This document shows positions 1-11,400 of a stretch of 45,069 nucleotides of DNA, one piece after another. The notes beneath the pieces were generated by a model, which was not told the DNA's origin, did no database searches, and was given only the letters and a program-made list of their open reading frames with translations. The position numbers and the translations under genes were made by a program. Each line of letters opens with the position of its first letter. Position 1 is the first letter of the stretch. This DNA is from Lachnospiraceae bacterium (GTDB lineage Bacteria > Bacillota > Clostridia > Lachnospirales > Lachnospiraceae), in the NCBI GenBank assembly GCA_028692395.1, contig JAQUXP010000031.1:1-45069 (forward strand), written 5' to 3'.

Positions 1-626
1 TGGCAGAGGTACAGCGCCATACCATAGAGCTTCTTCGCCAGCCACTGGAAGAAAGACAGATCGTGATCGCAAGAGTCAGCGGTACCTGTATATTTCCGGC
101 GTCATTTATGCTGGTTGGGGCGATGAATCCCTGCCCCTGCGGCTACTATCCGGATATGAACCGCTGTACCTGCAGCAGACAGGAGATTAACAGCTACCTG
201 AATCGTCTGAGTCAGCCGCTTCTGGATCGGATGGACCTTAGTGTGGAGGTTTTGCCCATGTCTTATCAGGAGCTCACAGAGCGGAGAACGGAGGAGCTTA
301 CCTCGGCCAGCCTTCGGGAAATTGTGACGCAGGTGCAGGAACTGCAGCGGCAGCGCTACCGGGGAAATAATAATAAAAAGCTTCATTATAACAGTGAACT
401 TTCTGCTCCGGATCTGGAACGTTACTGTCCCATCACGGCCAGTGGAAAGGCACTGTTGAAGCACATCTTCGAGCAGTATCACCTGAGTGCCAGAGCCTAT
501 CACAGAATCATAAAAGTATCCAGAACCATAGCAGATATTTCCGGCAGTGAGGAGATTGATGAGCCCCATATTCAGGAGGCCTCATGTTTTCGAAGCTTTG
601 ATAAAAATGCATGGAAGCCACAGTGA
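1..626 (+). CDS. comM: ComM/YifB family AAA+ protein (Mg-chelatase-like), 3' part
   Basis: This is the C-terminal part of a ComM (YifB) ATPase, cut by the window's left edge; the open frame runs back through base 3 without a stop, so the GTG at 63 is not the start. Visible are the cysteine-rich GAMNPCPCGYY...CTCS segment and RLSQPLLDRMDL, both typical of the Mg-chelatase C-terminal region, followed by a helical tail with arginine-finger-like RAYHRIIKVSRTIAD. ComM is a hexameric helicase that promotes branch migration during natural transformation in Gram-negatives; its role in Firmicutes is less clear. The stop lies 15 bases before dprA, so the two are probably cotranscribed and both concern incoming single-stranded DNA. 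Confidence 0.93.
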   Translation, partial: AEVQRHTIELLRQPLEERQIVIARVSGTCIFPASFMLVGAMNPCPCGYYPDMNRCTCSRQEINSYLNRLSQPLLDRMDLSVEVLPMSYQELTERRTEELTSASLREIVTQVQELQRQRYRGNNNKKLHYNSELSAPDLERYCPITASGKALLKHIFEQYHLSARAYHRIIKVSRTIADISGSEEIDEPHIQEASCFRSFDKNAWKPQ

Positions 627-641
627 AGGAGACAGGTATAT

Positions 642-1541
642 ATGGACGATAAGGTGATATATTATAGGAAAGAAGATGCAGGGTATCCGAAAAGACTTTT
701 GAAGCTGGAACGTATGCCGGTGGGTCTCTATGTGCGAGGACAATTGCCGGAGGAGGAGAGACCTGCAGTGGCCATCGCCGGGGCCAGGATGTGTTCTGCT
801 TATGGAAGAGATCAGGCCTTTTATTTTGGAAAGGTTCTTGCCGAACATGGGGTGCAGATTATCAGTGGTCTGGCCTACGGGGTGGATTCTTATGCCCATG
901 AAGGGGCACTGGCGGGAGGGGGAAAAACCTTTGCCGTGCTGGGGTGTGGAGTAAATATCTGCTATCCGAAAGAAAACTACTCGCTGTTTTGCCGAATTCT
1001 GGAACAGGGTGGTGGAGTAATCTCTGAATTTGGGAAAGATGCTGCACCGCAGTCATGGCATTTTCCAATCCGTAACAGGATTATCAGCGGTTTGTCAGAG
1101 GGGATACTTATAATAGAAGCAAAACGTCGGAGCGGATCCCTGATCACGGCCGACTATGCGCTGGAACAGGGAAAACTGGTCTTTGCTCTTCCGGGGCGTG
1201 CCCAGGATGAGCTGAGCTATGGCTGTAATCATCTGATCTATCAGGGAGCAGGGATCGCTTATTCTCCGGAGGTAATTTTGGAGGAGCTGGGGATACGCTG
1301 CAGAGGGAAAAGGGAGATACCGGCAAAGATTAACAAAAGTTTTACAAAGGAAATCCAGAGGGTGTATGAAAGCCTGGAGGTCCTTCCAAAAAGCATCGGA
1401 ATTCTGCTGGAAGAGACAGACCTGGAAATGCCGGATTTATCAAGGATTCTGCTGCATTTACAGGTGGAGGGATATGCGGTGGAAGGGCCGACAAATTATT
1501 ATCGAAAAGTGGAAAATAAACAGGAAAGAAATTTAAAATGA
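642..1541 (+). CDS. dprA: DNA-processing protein DprA (Smf)
   Basis: DprA loads RecA on single-stranded DNA during transformation. The 299-residue protein has the Rossmann-like core: GARMCSAYG (about 46-54), SGLAYGVDSYAH (about 75-86), FAVLGCGVNICYP, then HFPIRNRIISGLSEGILIIEA and GSLITADYALEQG, which form the ssDNA-binding pocket. A winged-helix-like tail (about 232-290) resembles the DML1-like C-terminal domain. The protein is somewhat short because the N-terminal SAM-like region is reduced. The ATG is preceded by GAAGGAGA. It follows comM by 15 bases; topA has its own promoter downstream. Confidence 0.95.
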   Translation: MDDKVIYYRKEDAGYPKRLLKLERMPVGLYVRGQLPEEERPAVAIAGARMCSAYGRDQAFYFGKVLAEHGVQIISGLAYGVDSYAHEGALAGGGKTFAVLGCGVNICYPKENYSLFCRILEQGGGVISEFGKDAAPQSWHFPIRNRIISGLSEGILIIEAKRRSGSLITADYALEQGKLVFALPGRAQDELSYGCNHLIYQGAGIAYSPEVILEELGIRCRGKREIPAKINKSFTKEIQRVYESLEVLPKSIGILLEETDLEMPDLSRILLHLQVEGYAVEGPTNYYRKVENKQERNLK

Positions 1542-1584
1542 ATCGAAAATGATGCCGGGTTTTGGACGATGCGGGAAAAATAGC

Positions 1585-1613
1585 TTGCAACTCAAATTAT
1601 TTTGGTGTATAGT
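1585..1613 (+). promoter_or_regulatory. Predicted sigma-A promoter of topA
   Basis: TTGCAA, a 17-base spacer and TATAGT, about 40 bases upstream of the topA GTG start and just after the dprA stop. No operator-like repeat was seen over it. Confidence 0.7.
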
Positions 1614-1649
1614 GGACTCAATTTAGTGTAAACACAGGAGGCAATTCAG

Positions 1650-3725
1650 GTGGCAAAATATCTGGTTATAGTGGAATCACCAGCGAAAGTAAAAACAGTA
1701 AAAAAATTTCTCGGATCAAATTATGAAGTAGCTGCATCCAACGGACATGTGCGGGATTTGCCGAAAAGTCGGTTGGGAATTGATGTGGAAGATGGGTTCG
1801 AGCCTAGATATATCACCATTCGGGGAAAGGGAGAGCTACTGGCAGGACTTAGAAAGTCTGCAAAGAAGGCAGATAAAGTGTATCTCGCAACTGACCCTGA
1901 CCGTGAGGGAGAAGCAATTTCCTGGCATCTTTCCAAGGCGCTGAGTCTGGATGATAAGAAGATGCGCAGAATTACATTCAATGAGATCACCAAGACAGCC
2001 GTAAAGGCTTCCATTAAAGAAGCCCGTGATATCGATATGGATCTGGTGGATGAGCAGCAGGCCCGCAGATGTCTGGACCGTATGGTGGGCTATGAGATCA
2101 GCCCGCTGCTTTGGAAGAAGATTAAGCGGGGCTTAAGTGCAGGACGTGTACAGTCAGTGACCCTTCGCCTGATTGGAGACCGGGAGGATGAGATTAACGC
2201 ATTCATCCCGCAGGAATACTGGAGTCTGGATGCGGACTTTGCAGTGGCAGGGGAGAAAAAACCTCTGACGGCACATTTTTACGGAAAAGAGAAGGAAAAG
2301 ATCAGTATCAGCTCCAAAGAGGAGATGGATCAGATTCTAAAAGAGCTTTCCGGTGCAAGCTTTGCAGTCACTGAAGTGAAGAAGGGGGAGCGAAGCAAGA
2401 AAGCCCCGCTTCCATTTACAACCAGTACCCTGCAGCAGGAAGCGGCAAAGGTTTTGAACTTTTCTACCTCCAAGACGATGCGTCTGGCACAGCAGCTGTA
2501 TGAGGGAATCGATATTAAGGGAAATGGAACCGTGGGTCTGATTTCTTATCTGCGTACAGATTCTACCAGAATCTCAGAGGAAGCGGATGCAGCGGCACGG
2601 GCGTATATTACGGAGCAATATGGAGAGGAATATACGGCAAAGACAGGCACGACTGAGAACAAGAACAAGAAAGCGCAGGACGCCCATGAGGCGATTCGTC
2701 CTACGGACATCAGCCGGACACCTTTCGCCATGAAGGAATCTCTGAGCAGAGATCAGTTCCGTCTGTATCAGCTGATCTGGAAACGCTTTGCGGCAAGCCG
2801 TATGCGTCCCGCCCTTTACGAGACAACTTCGATAAAGATCAAAGGAAATGATTACATCTTCACAGTTGCAGCTTCCCGTGTGCTCTTTGACGGCTTTATG
2901 TCTGTCTACACCCAGGACGATGACAACAAGAAGGAAAATAATACACTGGTGCGGGGCATCGATCAGGATTCCAGTCTGACGCTGGAACAGTTTGATCCCC
3001 AGCAGCATTTTACACAGCCGCCGGCACATTACACAGAGGCATCTCTGGTAAAAACCCTGGAGGAGCTGGGTATCGGACGTCCAAGTACTTATGCACCTAC
3101 CATTACTACAATTCTGGCTCGCCGTTATGTGGCAAAGGAGAATAAAAATCTCTATATCACCGAGCTGGGTGAGGTTGTCAACAACATGATGAAGCAGGCA
3201 TTTCCAACGATTGTGGATGTGAACTTTACTGCCAACATGGAAGGCCTGCTGGATATGGTGGGAAGTGGAAATGTTCCGTGGAAGAGCGTTGTGGCTAACT
3301 TCTGGCCGGATCTTAAGGAATCGGTAGACAAAGCAGAAGCCAATCTGGAAAAGGTTGAGATTGCCGATGAGGTGACCGATGTTATCTGTGAGAACTGCGG
3401 AAGAAATATGGTGGTCAAATATGGACCTCACGGAAAGTTCCTGGCTTGTCCGGGCTTCCCGGACTGCAAGAACACGAAACCGTATCTGGAGAAGGCTGGT
3501 GTTAAGTGCCCCATCTGCGGTGGAGAGATTATTCTGAAAAAGACAAAAAAAGGAAGGCGCTACTTCGGATGTGAGCATAATCCGGAATGTGATTTTATGT
3601 CATGGCAGAAGCCTTCAGCGAAGAAATGCCCTGTCTGCGGCGGATATATGCTGGAAAAGGGAAACAAACTGGTCTGTGCTGATAATCAGTGCGGATATCT
3701 GGAGAACAAACCAAAAGAAGATTAA
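1650..3725 (+). CDS. topA: DNA topoisomerase I (type IA)
   Basis: A type IA topoisomerase that relaxes negative supercoils. The 691-residue protein starts with GTG behind CAGGAGGC. The Toprim domain covers about 1-115 with Glu9 in VIVESPAK and TDPDREGEA at 81-89 for metal binding. The catalytic tyrosine is Tyr300 in ISYLRTDSTR, and GRPSTYAPTI follows at about 470. Three C-terminal four-cysteine zinc ribbons follow (CENCGR...CPGFPDC, CPICGG...CEHNPEC, CPVCGG...CADNQC). Length and domain order are normal for Clostridia. The position between dprA and codY matches the common Firmicutes order. Confidence 0.98.
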   Translation: MAKYLVIVESPAKVKTVKKFLGSNYEVAASNGHVRDLPKSRLGIDVEDGFEPRYITIRGKGELLAGLRKSAKKADKVYLATDPDREGEAISWHLSKALSLDDKKMRRITFNEITKTAVKASIKEARDIDMDLVDEQQARRCLDRMVGYEISPLLWKKIKRGLSAGRVQSVTLRLIGDREDEINAFIPQEYWSLDADFAVAGEKKPLTAHFYGKEKEKISISSKEEMDQILKELSGASFAVTEVKKGERSKKAPLPFTTSTLQQEAAKVLNFSTSKTMRLAQQLYEGIDIKGNGTVGLISYLRTDSTRISEEADAAARAYITEQYGEEYTAKTGTTENKNKKAQDAHEAIRPTDISRTPFAMKESLSRDQFRLYQLIWKRFAASRMRPALYETTSIKIKGNDYIFTVAASRVLFDGFMSVYTQDDDNKKENNTLVRGIDQDSSLTLEQFDPQQHFTQPPAHYTEASLVKTLEELGIGRPSTYAPTITTILARRYVAKENKNLYITELGEVVNNMMKQAFPTIVDVNFTANMEGLLDMVGSGNVPWKSVVANFWPDLKESVDKAEANLEKVEIADEVTDVICENCGRNMVVKYGPHGKFLACPGFPDCKNTKPYLEKAGVKCPICGGEIILKKTKKGRRYFGCEHNPECDFMSWQKPSAKKCPVCGGYMLEKGNKLVCADNQCGYLENKPKED

Positions 3726-3730
3726 GTCAA

Positions 3731-3836
3731 GCAGGCTGCCACCAAAAGGCGGAGCGGATCTGCGGCGGCTGACGTACTCCCACAAAGGTGTGCGTCAGGC
3801 ACTGCAGATTGGCTCCGCCTTTTGCTGGCAGCCTGC
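3731..3836. repeat. Long hairpin after topA
   Basis: Two 25-base arms (3731-3755 and 3812-3836) are reverse complements at 24 of 25 positions; the 56-base interior holds weaker nested pairing (CTGACG with CGTCAG). No T-run follows, so it is not a standard terminator. It lies 5 bases after the topA stop and could protect the 3' end of the topA mRNA or be a repeat element. The rest of the 369-base gap before codY is AT-rich; only weak promoter-like sequences for codY were found and none is listed. Confidence 0.75.
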
Positions 3837-4094
3837 GCCAATTGAGAAGCCACAGAGATAGAGCGGAGTTCCAAGAGAAGGAGGAAGTCTGTGTGCGAGA
3901 GAAAAGAGAGTAATAGCACAGTCCTGTGTAAATAGTAACGAATAGTTATAAATAGTTACAATATTCTGAATATAGTAGTTGTTTCGCTGAGAATTTTGTG
4001 ATAGACTAATAATAGTTTGATATGTGACTGTGAATATACTGAATTGTGGCAAATATTTGCTACGTAGTAACAATAGAAAGGAGAAAAGATAAGT

Positions 4095-4895
4095 ATGAGT
4101 GTTCAGCTGCTGGATAAGACAAGAAAAATTAATAAACTTCTGCATAATAATAACTCCACGAAGGTAGTTTTTAATGATATCTGTGAAGTGATGACGGAGA
4201 CTTTGGACTCTAATATTCTGGTTATCAGTAAAAAGGGAAAAGTACTGGGTGTCAGCTTTTGCTCGGGTGTGGAAGAGATTACATCTCTGATTGATGATAA
4301 GGTTGGCGGATATGTGGACACACTTTTGAATGACCGTTTTTTGAGTGTCCTTTCTACAAAAGAGAATGTGAATCTGGCAACGCTGGGATTTGAAGATCAG
4401 TCTTATCAGAAGTATACGGCAATTATTACACCGATTGATATTGCAGGTGAGCGTCTGGGTACGGTATTTATGTATCGCTGTGATCCACAGTATGATATTG
4501 ATGACATTATTGTCAGTGAATATGGAACAACTGTGGTAGGTCTTGAGATGATGCGTTCTGTCAACGAGGAAAATGTTGAGGAAAACCGTAAGGTACAGGT
4601 TGTAAAATCGGCCTTCAGCACGTTGTCATTTTCAGAGCTGGAAGCAATTATTCATATCTTTGACGAACTGGACGGCGATGAGGGAATTCTGGTTGCCAGT
4701 AAGATTGCAGACCGTGTGGGTATTACCCGTTCTGTCATCGTAAATGCACTTCGCAAGTTTGAGAGTGCCGGGGTGATCGAATCTCGTTCCAGCGGCATGA
4801 AGGGCACTTATATTAAAGTGCTCAATGACTATATCTTTGATGAATTGAAGGAAATCAAGGCAAAGAAGAACTTTAAGAGTACGGATAAAGCCTGA
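4095..4895 (+). CDS. codY: GTP- and branched-chain-amino-acid-sensing regulator CodY
   Basis: CodY is a global repressor of Firmicutes that senses GTP and branched-chain amino acids. The 266-residue protein opens with the family-typical MSVQLLDKTRKINKLL. An N-terminal GAF-like ligand domain spans about 1-155, followed by a linker helix and a winged helix-turn-helix with ASKIADRVGITRSVIVNALR at 201-220. Its length is close to the 259 residues of the Bacillus protein. AAAGGAG stands a suitable distance before the ATG. No clear CodY-box was found in this window, so its targets cannot be named from here. Confidence 0.97.
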   Translation: MSVQLLDKTRKINKLLHNNNSTKVVFNDICEVMTETLDSNILVISKKGKVLGVSFCSGVEEITSLIDDKVGGYVDTLLNDRFLSVLSTKENVNLATLGFEDQSYQKYTAIITPIDIAGERLGTVFMYRCDPQYDIDDIIVSEYGTTVVGLEMMRSVNEENVEENRKVQVVKSAFSTLSFSELEAIIHIFDELDGDEGILVASKIADRVGITRSVIVNALRKFESAGVIESRSSGMKGTYIKVLNDYIFDELKEIKAKKNFKSTDKA

Positions 4896-4929
4896 TCTGT
4901 CTTAGGAAACAGAAGAGAAGTTTTAAAGT

Positions 4930-5061
4930 ATGGCGGAGCTGTCGCACTTGGATTCTGGTACATCGTAAACTAAATACCTACCACATGAAGCTTGTCTATA
5001 TTTCTGGCTAGTTATTTCGTTTATGATGTACTGGGAAATCCGGGTGTGACAGCTCCGTCAT
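4930..5061. repeat. Palindromic repeat family B, copy 1 (deleted form)
   Basis: Outer arms 4930-4947 and 5044-5061 pair at 16 of 18 positions; inner arms containing TACATCGTAAAC and GTTTATGATGTA also pair. The left inner part (about 4959-5003) is very similar to the reverse complement of the right arm of the copy at 32509-32674, including the AAGCTTGTCT segment. The outer end (GCTGTCGCACTT) resembles those of family A copies at 13328 and 28816. It fills the first part of the 412-base codY-groES gap and has no T-run. Confidence 0.75.
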
Positions 5062-5198
5062 GGTTCTTGCAGATGTGAGATGTCGTATCTACAGTTATAA
5101 AAAAAGTATAAAATACAAAAAACTGAGAAAAAACGAGTAAAAAAGAGCATAAATGAGTAAACATGAGAATATAATTGGAAATATGGAAATATCTGAAT

Positions 5199-5227
5199 TT
5201 GATTATTACAGCAAGAATCACTAATAT
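5199..5227 (+). promoter_or_regulatory. Predicted sigma-A promoter of groESL
   Basis: TTGATT, a 17-base spacer and TAATAT. Transcription would begin around 5234, directly before the CIRCE element, which is the usual geometry for HrcA repression. Confidence 0.7.
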
Positions 5228-5239
5228 AAGAATCACCGA

Positions 5240-5266
5240 GTAGCACTCGAAAGCAATGAGTGCTAA
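5240..5266 (+). promoter_or_regulatory. CIRCE operator (HrcA binding site)
   Basis: Arms TAGCACTC and GAGTGCTAA are separated by 9 bases, matching the CIRCE consensus except for one outermost base (G for T at 5240). HrcA bound here represses groESL until heat or misfolding stress. hrcA itself is not in the window. Confidence 0.95.
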
Positions 5267-5307
5267 TAATCGAATAAAGACAGTAAAGTCTAAGGAGGTA
5301 ATATAGA

Positions 5308-5580
5308 ATGAAATTAGTACCATTAGGTGACAGAGTTGTATTAAAACAGATGAAAGCAGAAGAAACCACAAAATCAGGAATCGTGCTTCCTGGACAGGCA
5401 CAGGAGAAACCACAGCAGGCAGAGGTTGTAGCTGTGGGACCTGGAACCGAGAAAGTTAAGATGGAAGTACAGGTTGGAAATGCAGTTATTTATTCAAAGT
5501 ACGCAGGTACAGAAGTAAAGCTTGACCAGGATGAATACATTATCGTAAAACAGGATGACATTCTTGCAGTTGTAAAGTAA
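5308..5580 (+). CDS. groES: Co-chaperonin GroES
   Basis: The 90-residue GroES forms the heptameric lid of the GroEL folding chamber. KLVPLGDRVVLKQ at the start, the mobile loop around ETTKSGIVLPG (residues 19-29) and the terminal DEYIIVKQDDILAVV are family-typical. AAGGAGGT precedes the ATG. It sits 42 bases before groEL under the shared CIRCE-controlled promoter. Confidence 0.98.
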   Translation: MKLVPLGDRVVLKQMKAEETTKSGIVLPGQAQEKPQQAEVVAVGPGTEKVKMEVQVGNAVIYSKYAGTEVKLDQDEYIIVKQDDILAVVK

Positions 5581-5586
5581 GTGTAA

Positions 5587-7345
<1,759 letters not shown>

Positions 7346-7388
7346 GAAATCGGAAGATAATTTTGTTTACTTTTTTTTAAGAAAACTA

Positions 7389-7420
7389 GGAGTCAGCCTC
7401 ATAGACGCTGGCTCCTTTTT
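7389..7420 (+). terminator. Rho-independent terminator of groESL
   Basis: GGAGTCAGC and GCTGGCTCC pair (one G-T) around a 9-base loop and are followed by five T. Confidence 0.85.
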
Positions 7421-7441
7421 GTGTTAGAATGTAAATATCTT

Positions 7442-7497
7442 GTAAGTATTCAGCAGGTCTGCGCATTTACTGCACCGATCGTGAGAAAGTGATACAA
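7442..7497 (+). repeat. Short stem-loop repeat family C, copy 1
   Basis: It contains GTAAGTATTCAGCAGG, an imperfect stem with the loop TTTAC, and the conserved tail AGAAAGTGATACAA. Four other copies are at 36411, 36808, 43663 and 44912. It lies upstream of the membrane protein gene at 7609. Confidence 0.75.
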
Positions 7498-7546
7498 GGG
7501 TGAGAAAATCCCATCACAGAAGATGATTTCAAATGGATTTTCCAAT

Positions 7547-7573
7547 GTAACGGATCAGGCACTGAACAGTTAC
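7547..7573. repeat. 25-27 bp palindrome, copy 1
   Basis: The half-sites TAACGGATCAG and CTGAACAGTTA are separated by 3 bases and are nearly perfect inverted copies. A second copy is at 39912-39936 in the hydrogenase leader. It lies 35 bases before the gene at 7609. It could be an operator or an element end; see findings. Confidence 0.55.
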
Positions 7574-7608
7574 AATATCTTAATTAGAAGCGGAGAATAG
7601 ATACACGA

Positions 7609-8304
7609 ATGAGCAAAGAAAAAAACAAAAAAGAGGACCCCGTCGTTCGTCATCGTTATGAATCAGACATGACACGGCAGGAGCGCCGACAGGTTGAAAA
7701 AGAAAAACTCAGTTCCATGAACTGGAAAGGAAAGGTCGGTTATCTTTGGACTTATTACAAGTATGTACTTGTAATTGCCATCGGAGTGATTATTGCAATT
7801 ACAATTATTGCGCAGACTGTGGAAAATGCAAAGTATAAAGACATTTTGTCTGTGGCGGTGAATCAGCCGGGCGTAACCTTTGACAATGATGTATTTACAG
7901 AGACGGTCAATCAAGCGATCGGAACCGGAGAGAAGTATGACAGGGTCTCGGTAGACAGTTCTTATTCCATGGCAGATGCGGAATCAGCAGATTATAACAT
8001 GGTTATGAAGTTTACCACAGTGGTAGCTGCGCAGAGCATCGATGTCTTTTTTACAAATGAAGACATTTATTCTCATTATAATGATCAGGGCATGTTTAAG
8101 GATCTGTCGGAGATTCTTACTCCCGAGGAATGTGCGCAGTATGGAATTTCCAAAGGGGATACTTACCTGGATGTTTCAGACTCAGAGTGGATGAAGTCCA
8201 TGGGAATTGCAGATTATAAGCCGGTTTATCTTACGGTGATCGCAAACAGCGAGCACACGGATAAAATAAAAGAATTTATAAAATTGGTTGAGGAGGGTAA
8301 GTGA
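7609..8304 (+). CDS. Membrane-anchored protein with a binding-protein-like outer domain (unknown function)
   Basis: Function not recognised. The 231-residue protein has a charged cytoplasmic N-terminus (1-45), one membrane segment (about 51-70, after YLWTYYKY) and a roughly 160-residue outer domain with IDVFFTNEDIY...MFKDLSEI and YLDVSDSEW, reminiscent of half of an extracellular solute-binding protein. No lipobox or cleavage signal is seen. It resembles the protein at 25379-26041 in size, membrane placement and motifs, so the two are likely paralogues. The stop codon overlaps the start of the next gene, so they are translationally coupled. Confidence 0.85.
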   Translation: MSKEKNKKEDPVVRHRYESDMTRQERRQVEKEKLSSMNWKGKVGYLWTYYKYVLVIAIGVIIAITIIAQTVENAKYKDILSVAVNQPGVTFDNDVFTETVNQAIGTGEKYDRVSVDSSYSMADAESADYNMVMKFTTVVAAQSIDVFFTNEDIYSHYNDQGMFKDLSEILTPEECAQYGISKGDTYLDVSDSEWMKSMGIADYKPVYLTVIANSEHTDKIKEFIKLVEEGK

Positions 8305-8807
8305 TGAGCGACTTATACACAGAAGTATTAGTTCAGAAGAAATTTACAGGAAAGGATATGGCAATTAAGGTGGGACTGATATTCCTGACAGTGCTTCTGG
8401 CTGTTGCGGGCCTGCTGATTATTCCGTGGTTTTTAATCGGAGCAGTTGCGCTGGGTGTAGTTGATTACATCTTTATCCCGCGTCTCAGTGTGGAATTTGA
8501 GTACCTTTATGTAAATGGAGAGCTGGATATCGATAAGGTATTTTCCCGTGCCAAGAGAAAGAAAGCGGGAAGATATGATCTGTCTAAGATGGAGATTATG
8601 GCACCGGCCAATTCCCACAGACTTGATTCTTACAATAACAACTCAGCTATCAAATTAGTTGATTACAGCTCCGGTATGGAGGATGCCAAGGTATATGCCA
8701 TGATTATACCGGCAGAGAAAGAACTGCAGAAAGTAATGTTTGAGCCAAATGATGTAATGCTGCAGGATATCCGTATGAAATTACCAAGAAAAGTATTTAT
8801 GGATTGA
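8304..8807 (+). CDS. Small two-helix membrane protein (DUF6106-like)
   Basis: A 167-residue protein of unknown function. Two membrane segments (about 21-41 and 42-58) form a hairpin near the N-terminus, followed by a soluble, probably cytoplasmic domain with basic and acidic patches. I associate it from memory with a family labelled DUF6106 that is common in Lachnospiraceae; this should be confirmed by profile search. The chosen ATG overlaps the previous stop (TGATGA) and has GGAGGGTAAG before it; a GTG three bases earlier is possible. The stop codon overlaps the -35 of the guaB promoter. Confidence 0.8.
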   Translation: MSDLYTEVLVQKKFTGKDMAIKVGLIFLTVLLAVAGLLIIPWFLIGAVALGVVDYIFIPRLSVEFEYLYVNGELDIDKVFSRAKRKKAGRYDLSKMEIMAPANSHRLDSYNNNSAIKLVDYSSGMEDAKVYAMIIPAEKELQKVMFEPNDVMLQDIRMKLPRKVFMD

Positions 8808-8832
8808 CAAGAAGCGACAATTTTGGTACACT
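8804..8832 (+). promoter_or_regulatory. Predicted sigma-A promoter of guaB
   Basis: A perfect TTGACA, a 17-base spacer and TACACT, 48 bases before the guaB ATG. The -35 box overlaps the stop codon of the previous gene. Confidence 0.85.
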
Positions 8833-8834
8833 AA

Positions 8835-10334
<1,500 letters not shown>

Positions 10335-10394
10335 TATAGCCTGATCTTCGCAGGTTTCAGACTGCGTAGAAGAAGGTATGTAGATAGGCGAGTT

Positions 10395-10450
10395 ATAGAC
10401 CGTATGGATGGAATTGATGAGTGATTCTGTCTGTGCGGTCTATTCTTTTT
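10395..10450 (+). terminator. Possible terminator of guaB
   Basis: ATAGACCG (10395-10402) pairs with CGGTCTAT (10436-10443), with a 33-base loop, followed by TCTTTTT. The large loop lowers confidence. Confidence 0.55.
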
Positions 10451-10490
10451 GGAATGATTTGTCGGAAAGGAATTAACAGGTAAAAAAGAT

Positions 10491-11216
10491 ATGGAGCAGA
10501 GACGAAAGAGAAGGAAGACGAAGGCGGAACGACAGAGGGAAGTGCGGCGCAATCGTATCATATTGATTATTATTGTGGTAACACTGATTCTTACGGCAGG
10601 AGTGGGCATCTGGAAATCTTTTTTTAAAAAGCAGGCAGTAGAAAGCAGTACGGATAATCCAGACATGCTTCCGGAAGACTCGATTGAATGGATTGGAGCT
10701 CCGAATATTACTGCAGATCTTCTGACACCAAATGAAAATTCAAGACCACAGACTGCATTGCATCAAATTAAGGGCATCGTGATTCATTACACGGCCAATC
10801 CGGGAAGTACTGCAAAGGATAACAGGGATTATTTTGAATCCTTGAAGGACAGCCAGGAAAATCAGGTCAGCAGCCATTTTATCGTTGGACTGGAAGGAGA
10901 GATCATTCAGTGCATTCCAACCAGCGAGGTTGCATATGCATCCAATGACAGAAATTCCGACACTATTTCCATCGAATGCTGCCATCCGGATGAGAGTGGA
11001 CAATTCAATCAATCCACCTATGCTTCTATGGTACAGCTGACAGGCTGGCTGTGTGTGCGCTTTGATGTACCTGTCACAGAGGTGATACGCCACTATGATG
11101 TGACAGGCAAGCTGTGCCCCAAGTATTTTGTGGAGCATGAGGATGCCTGGGCACAGTTTTGTGCCGACGTACAGAGTAAGATCGATGAGATTACCCAGGA
11201 GAGAGCCAATCAGTAA
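10491..11216 (+). CDS. Membrane-anchored N-acetylmuramoyl-L-alanine amidase (Amidase_2/PGRP fold)
   Basis: Predicted zinc amidase that cuts the lactyl-amide bond of peptidoglycan. The 241-residue protein has a very basic N-terminus, one membrane anchor (about 22-42), a short linker and an Amidase_2 domain (about 90-225). Likely zinc ligands are His99 in VIHYTAN, His201 in RHYDVTGK and Cys209 in LCPKYF; Glu162 in SIECC is a candidate catalytic residue. No cell-wall-binding repeats follow. It is flanked by a possible terminator upstream and a good one downstream. Confidence 0.9.
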   Translation: MEQRRKRRKTKAERQREVRRNRIILIIIVVTLILTAGVGIWKSFFKKQAVESSTDNPDMLPEDSIEWIGAPNITADLLTPNENSRPQTALHQIKGIVIHYTANPGSTAKDNRDYFESLKDSQENQVSSHFIVGLEGEIIQCIPTSEVAYASNDRNSDTISIECCHPDESGQFNQSTYASMVQLTGWLCVRFDVPVTEVIRHYDVTGKLCPKYFVEHEDAWAQFCADVQSKIDEITQERANQ

Positions 11217-11217
11217 C

Positions 11218-11284
11218 AGAGCTGCCTGGGTGCCAGGGAGTCACCAAAGAGGGTCTGCCAGTTTCCGGCTGGCAGCTCTTTTTG
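11218..11284 (+). terminator. Terminator after the amidase gene
   Basis: AGAGCTGCC (11218-11226) pairs with GGCAGCTCT (11271-11279), followed by a T-run; an inner alternative stem TGCCAG/CTGGCA is also possible. Confidence 0.75.
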
Positions 11285-11324
11285 CGTTTGTTTATTGAAT
11301 TTTGCATTTTTATTGTAATGAGGC

Positions 11325-11353
11325 TTGACATTTTTGAAACTTAATTGTATTAT
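11325..11353 (+). promoter_or_regulatory. Predicted promoter of the GntR-ABC operon
   Basis: TTGACA, a 17-base spacer and TATTAT. The -10 lies inside the operator-like inverted repeat at 11346-11381. Confidence 0.85.
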
Positions 11354-11381
11354 TGTATTAAAGAGCTAATACAGTAATACA
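11346..11381 (+). promoter_or_regulatory. Operator-like inverted repeat for the GntR regulator
   Basis: Two 15-base arms (TGTATTATTGTATTA and TAATACAGTAATACA) separated by 6 bases match at 14 of 15 positions. They cover the -10 and the start point, so binding would block transcription. Autoregulation by the GntR protein is inferred from position and from the YtrA family. Confidence 0.8.
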
Positions 11382-11400
11382 GAGGAAAGGAGGAATATAC

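Noticed and set aside
2574-3578. A 334-codon open frame opposite topA
   Set aside because: It lies wholly inside a certain gene on the other strand, has no ribosome site and gives a low-complexity product rich in Cys, Arg and Ser.
3900-4094. A promoter for codY
   Set aside because: Several weak -10/-35 combinations exist (for example TTGTTT-17-TAGACT), none good enough to choose.
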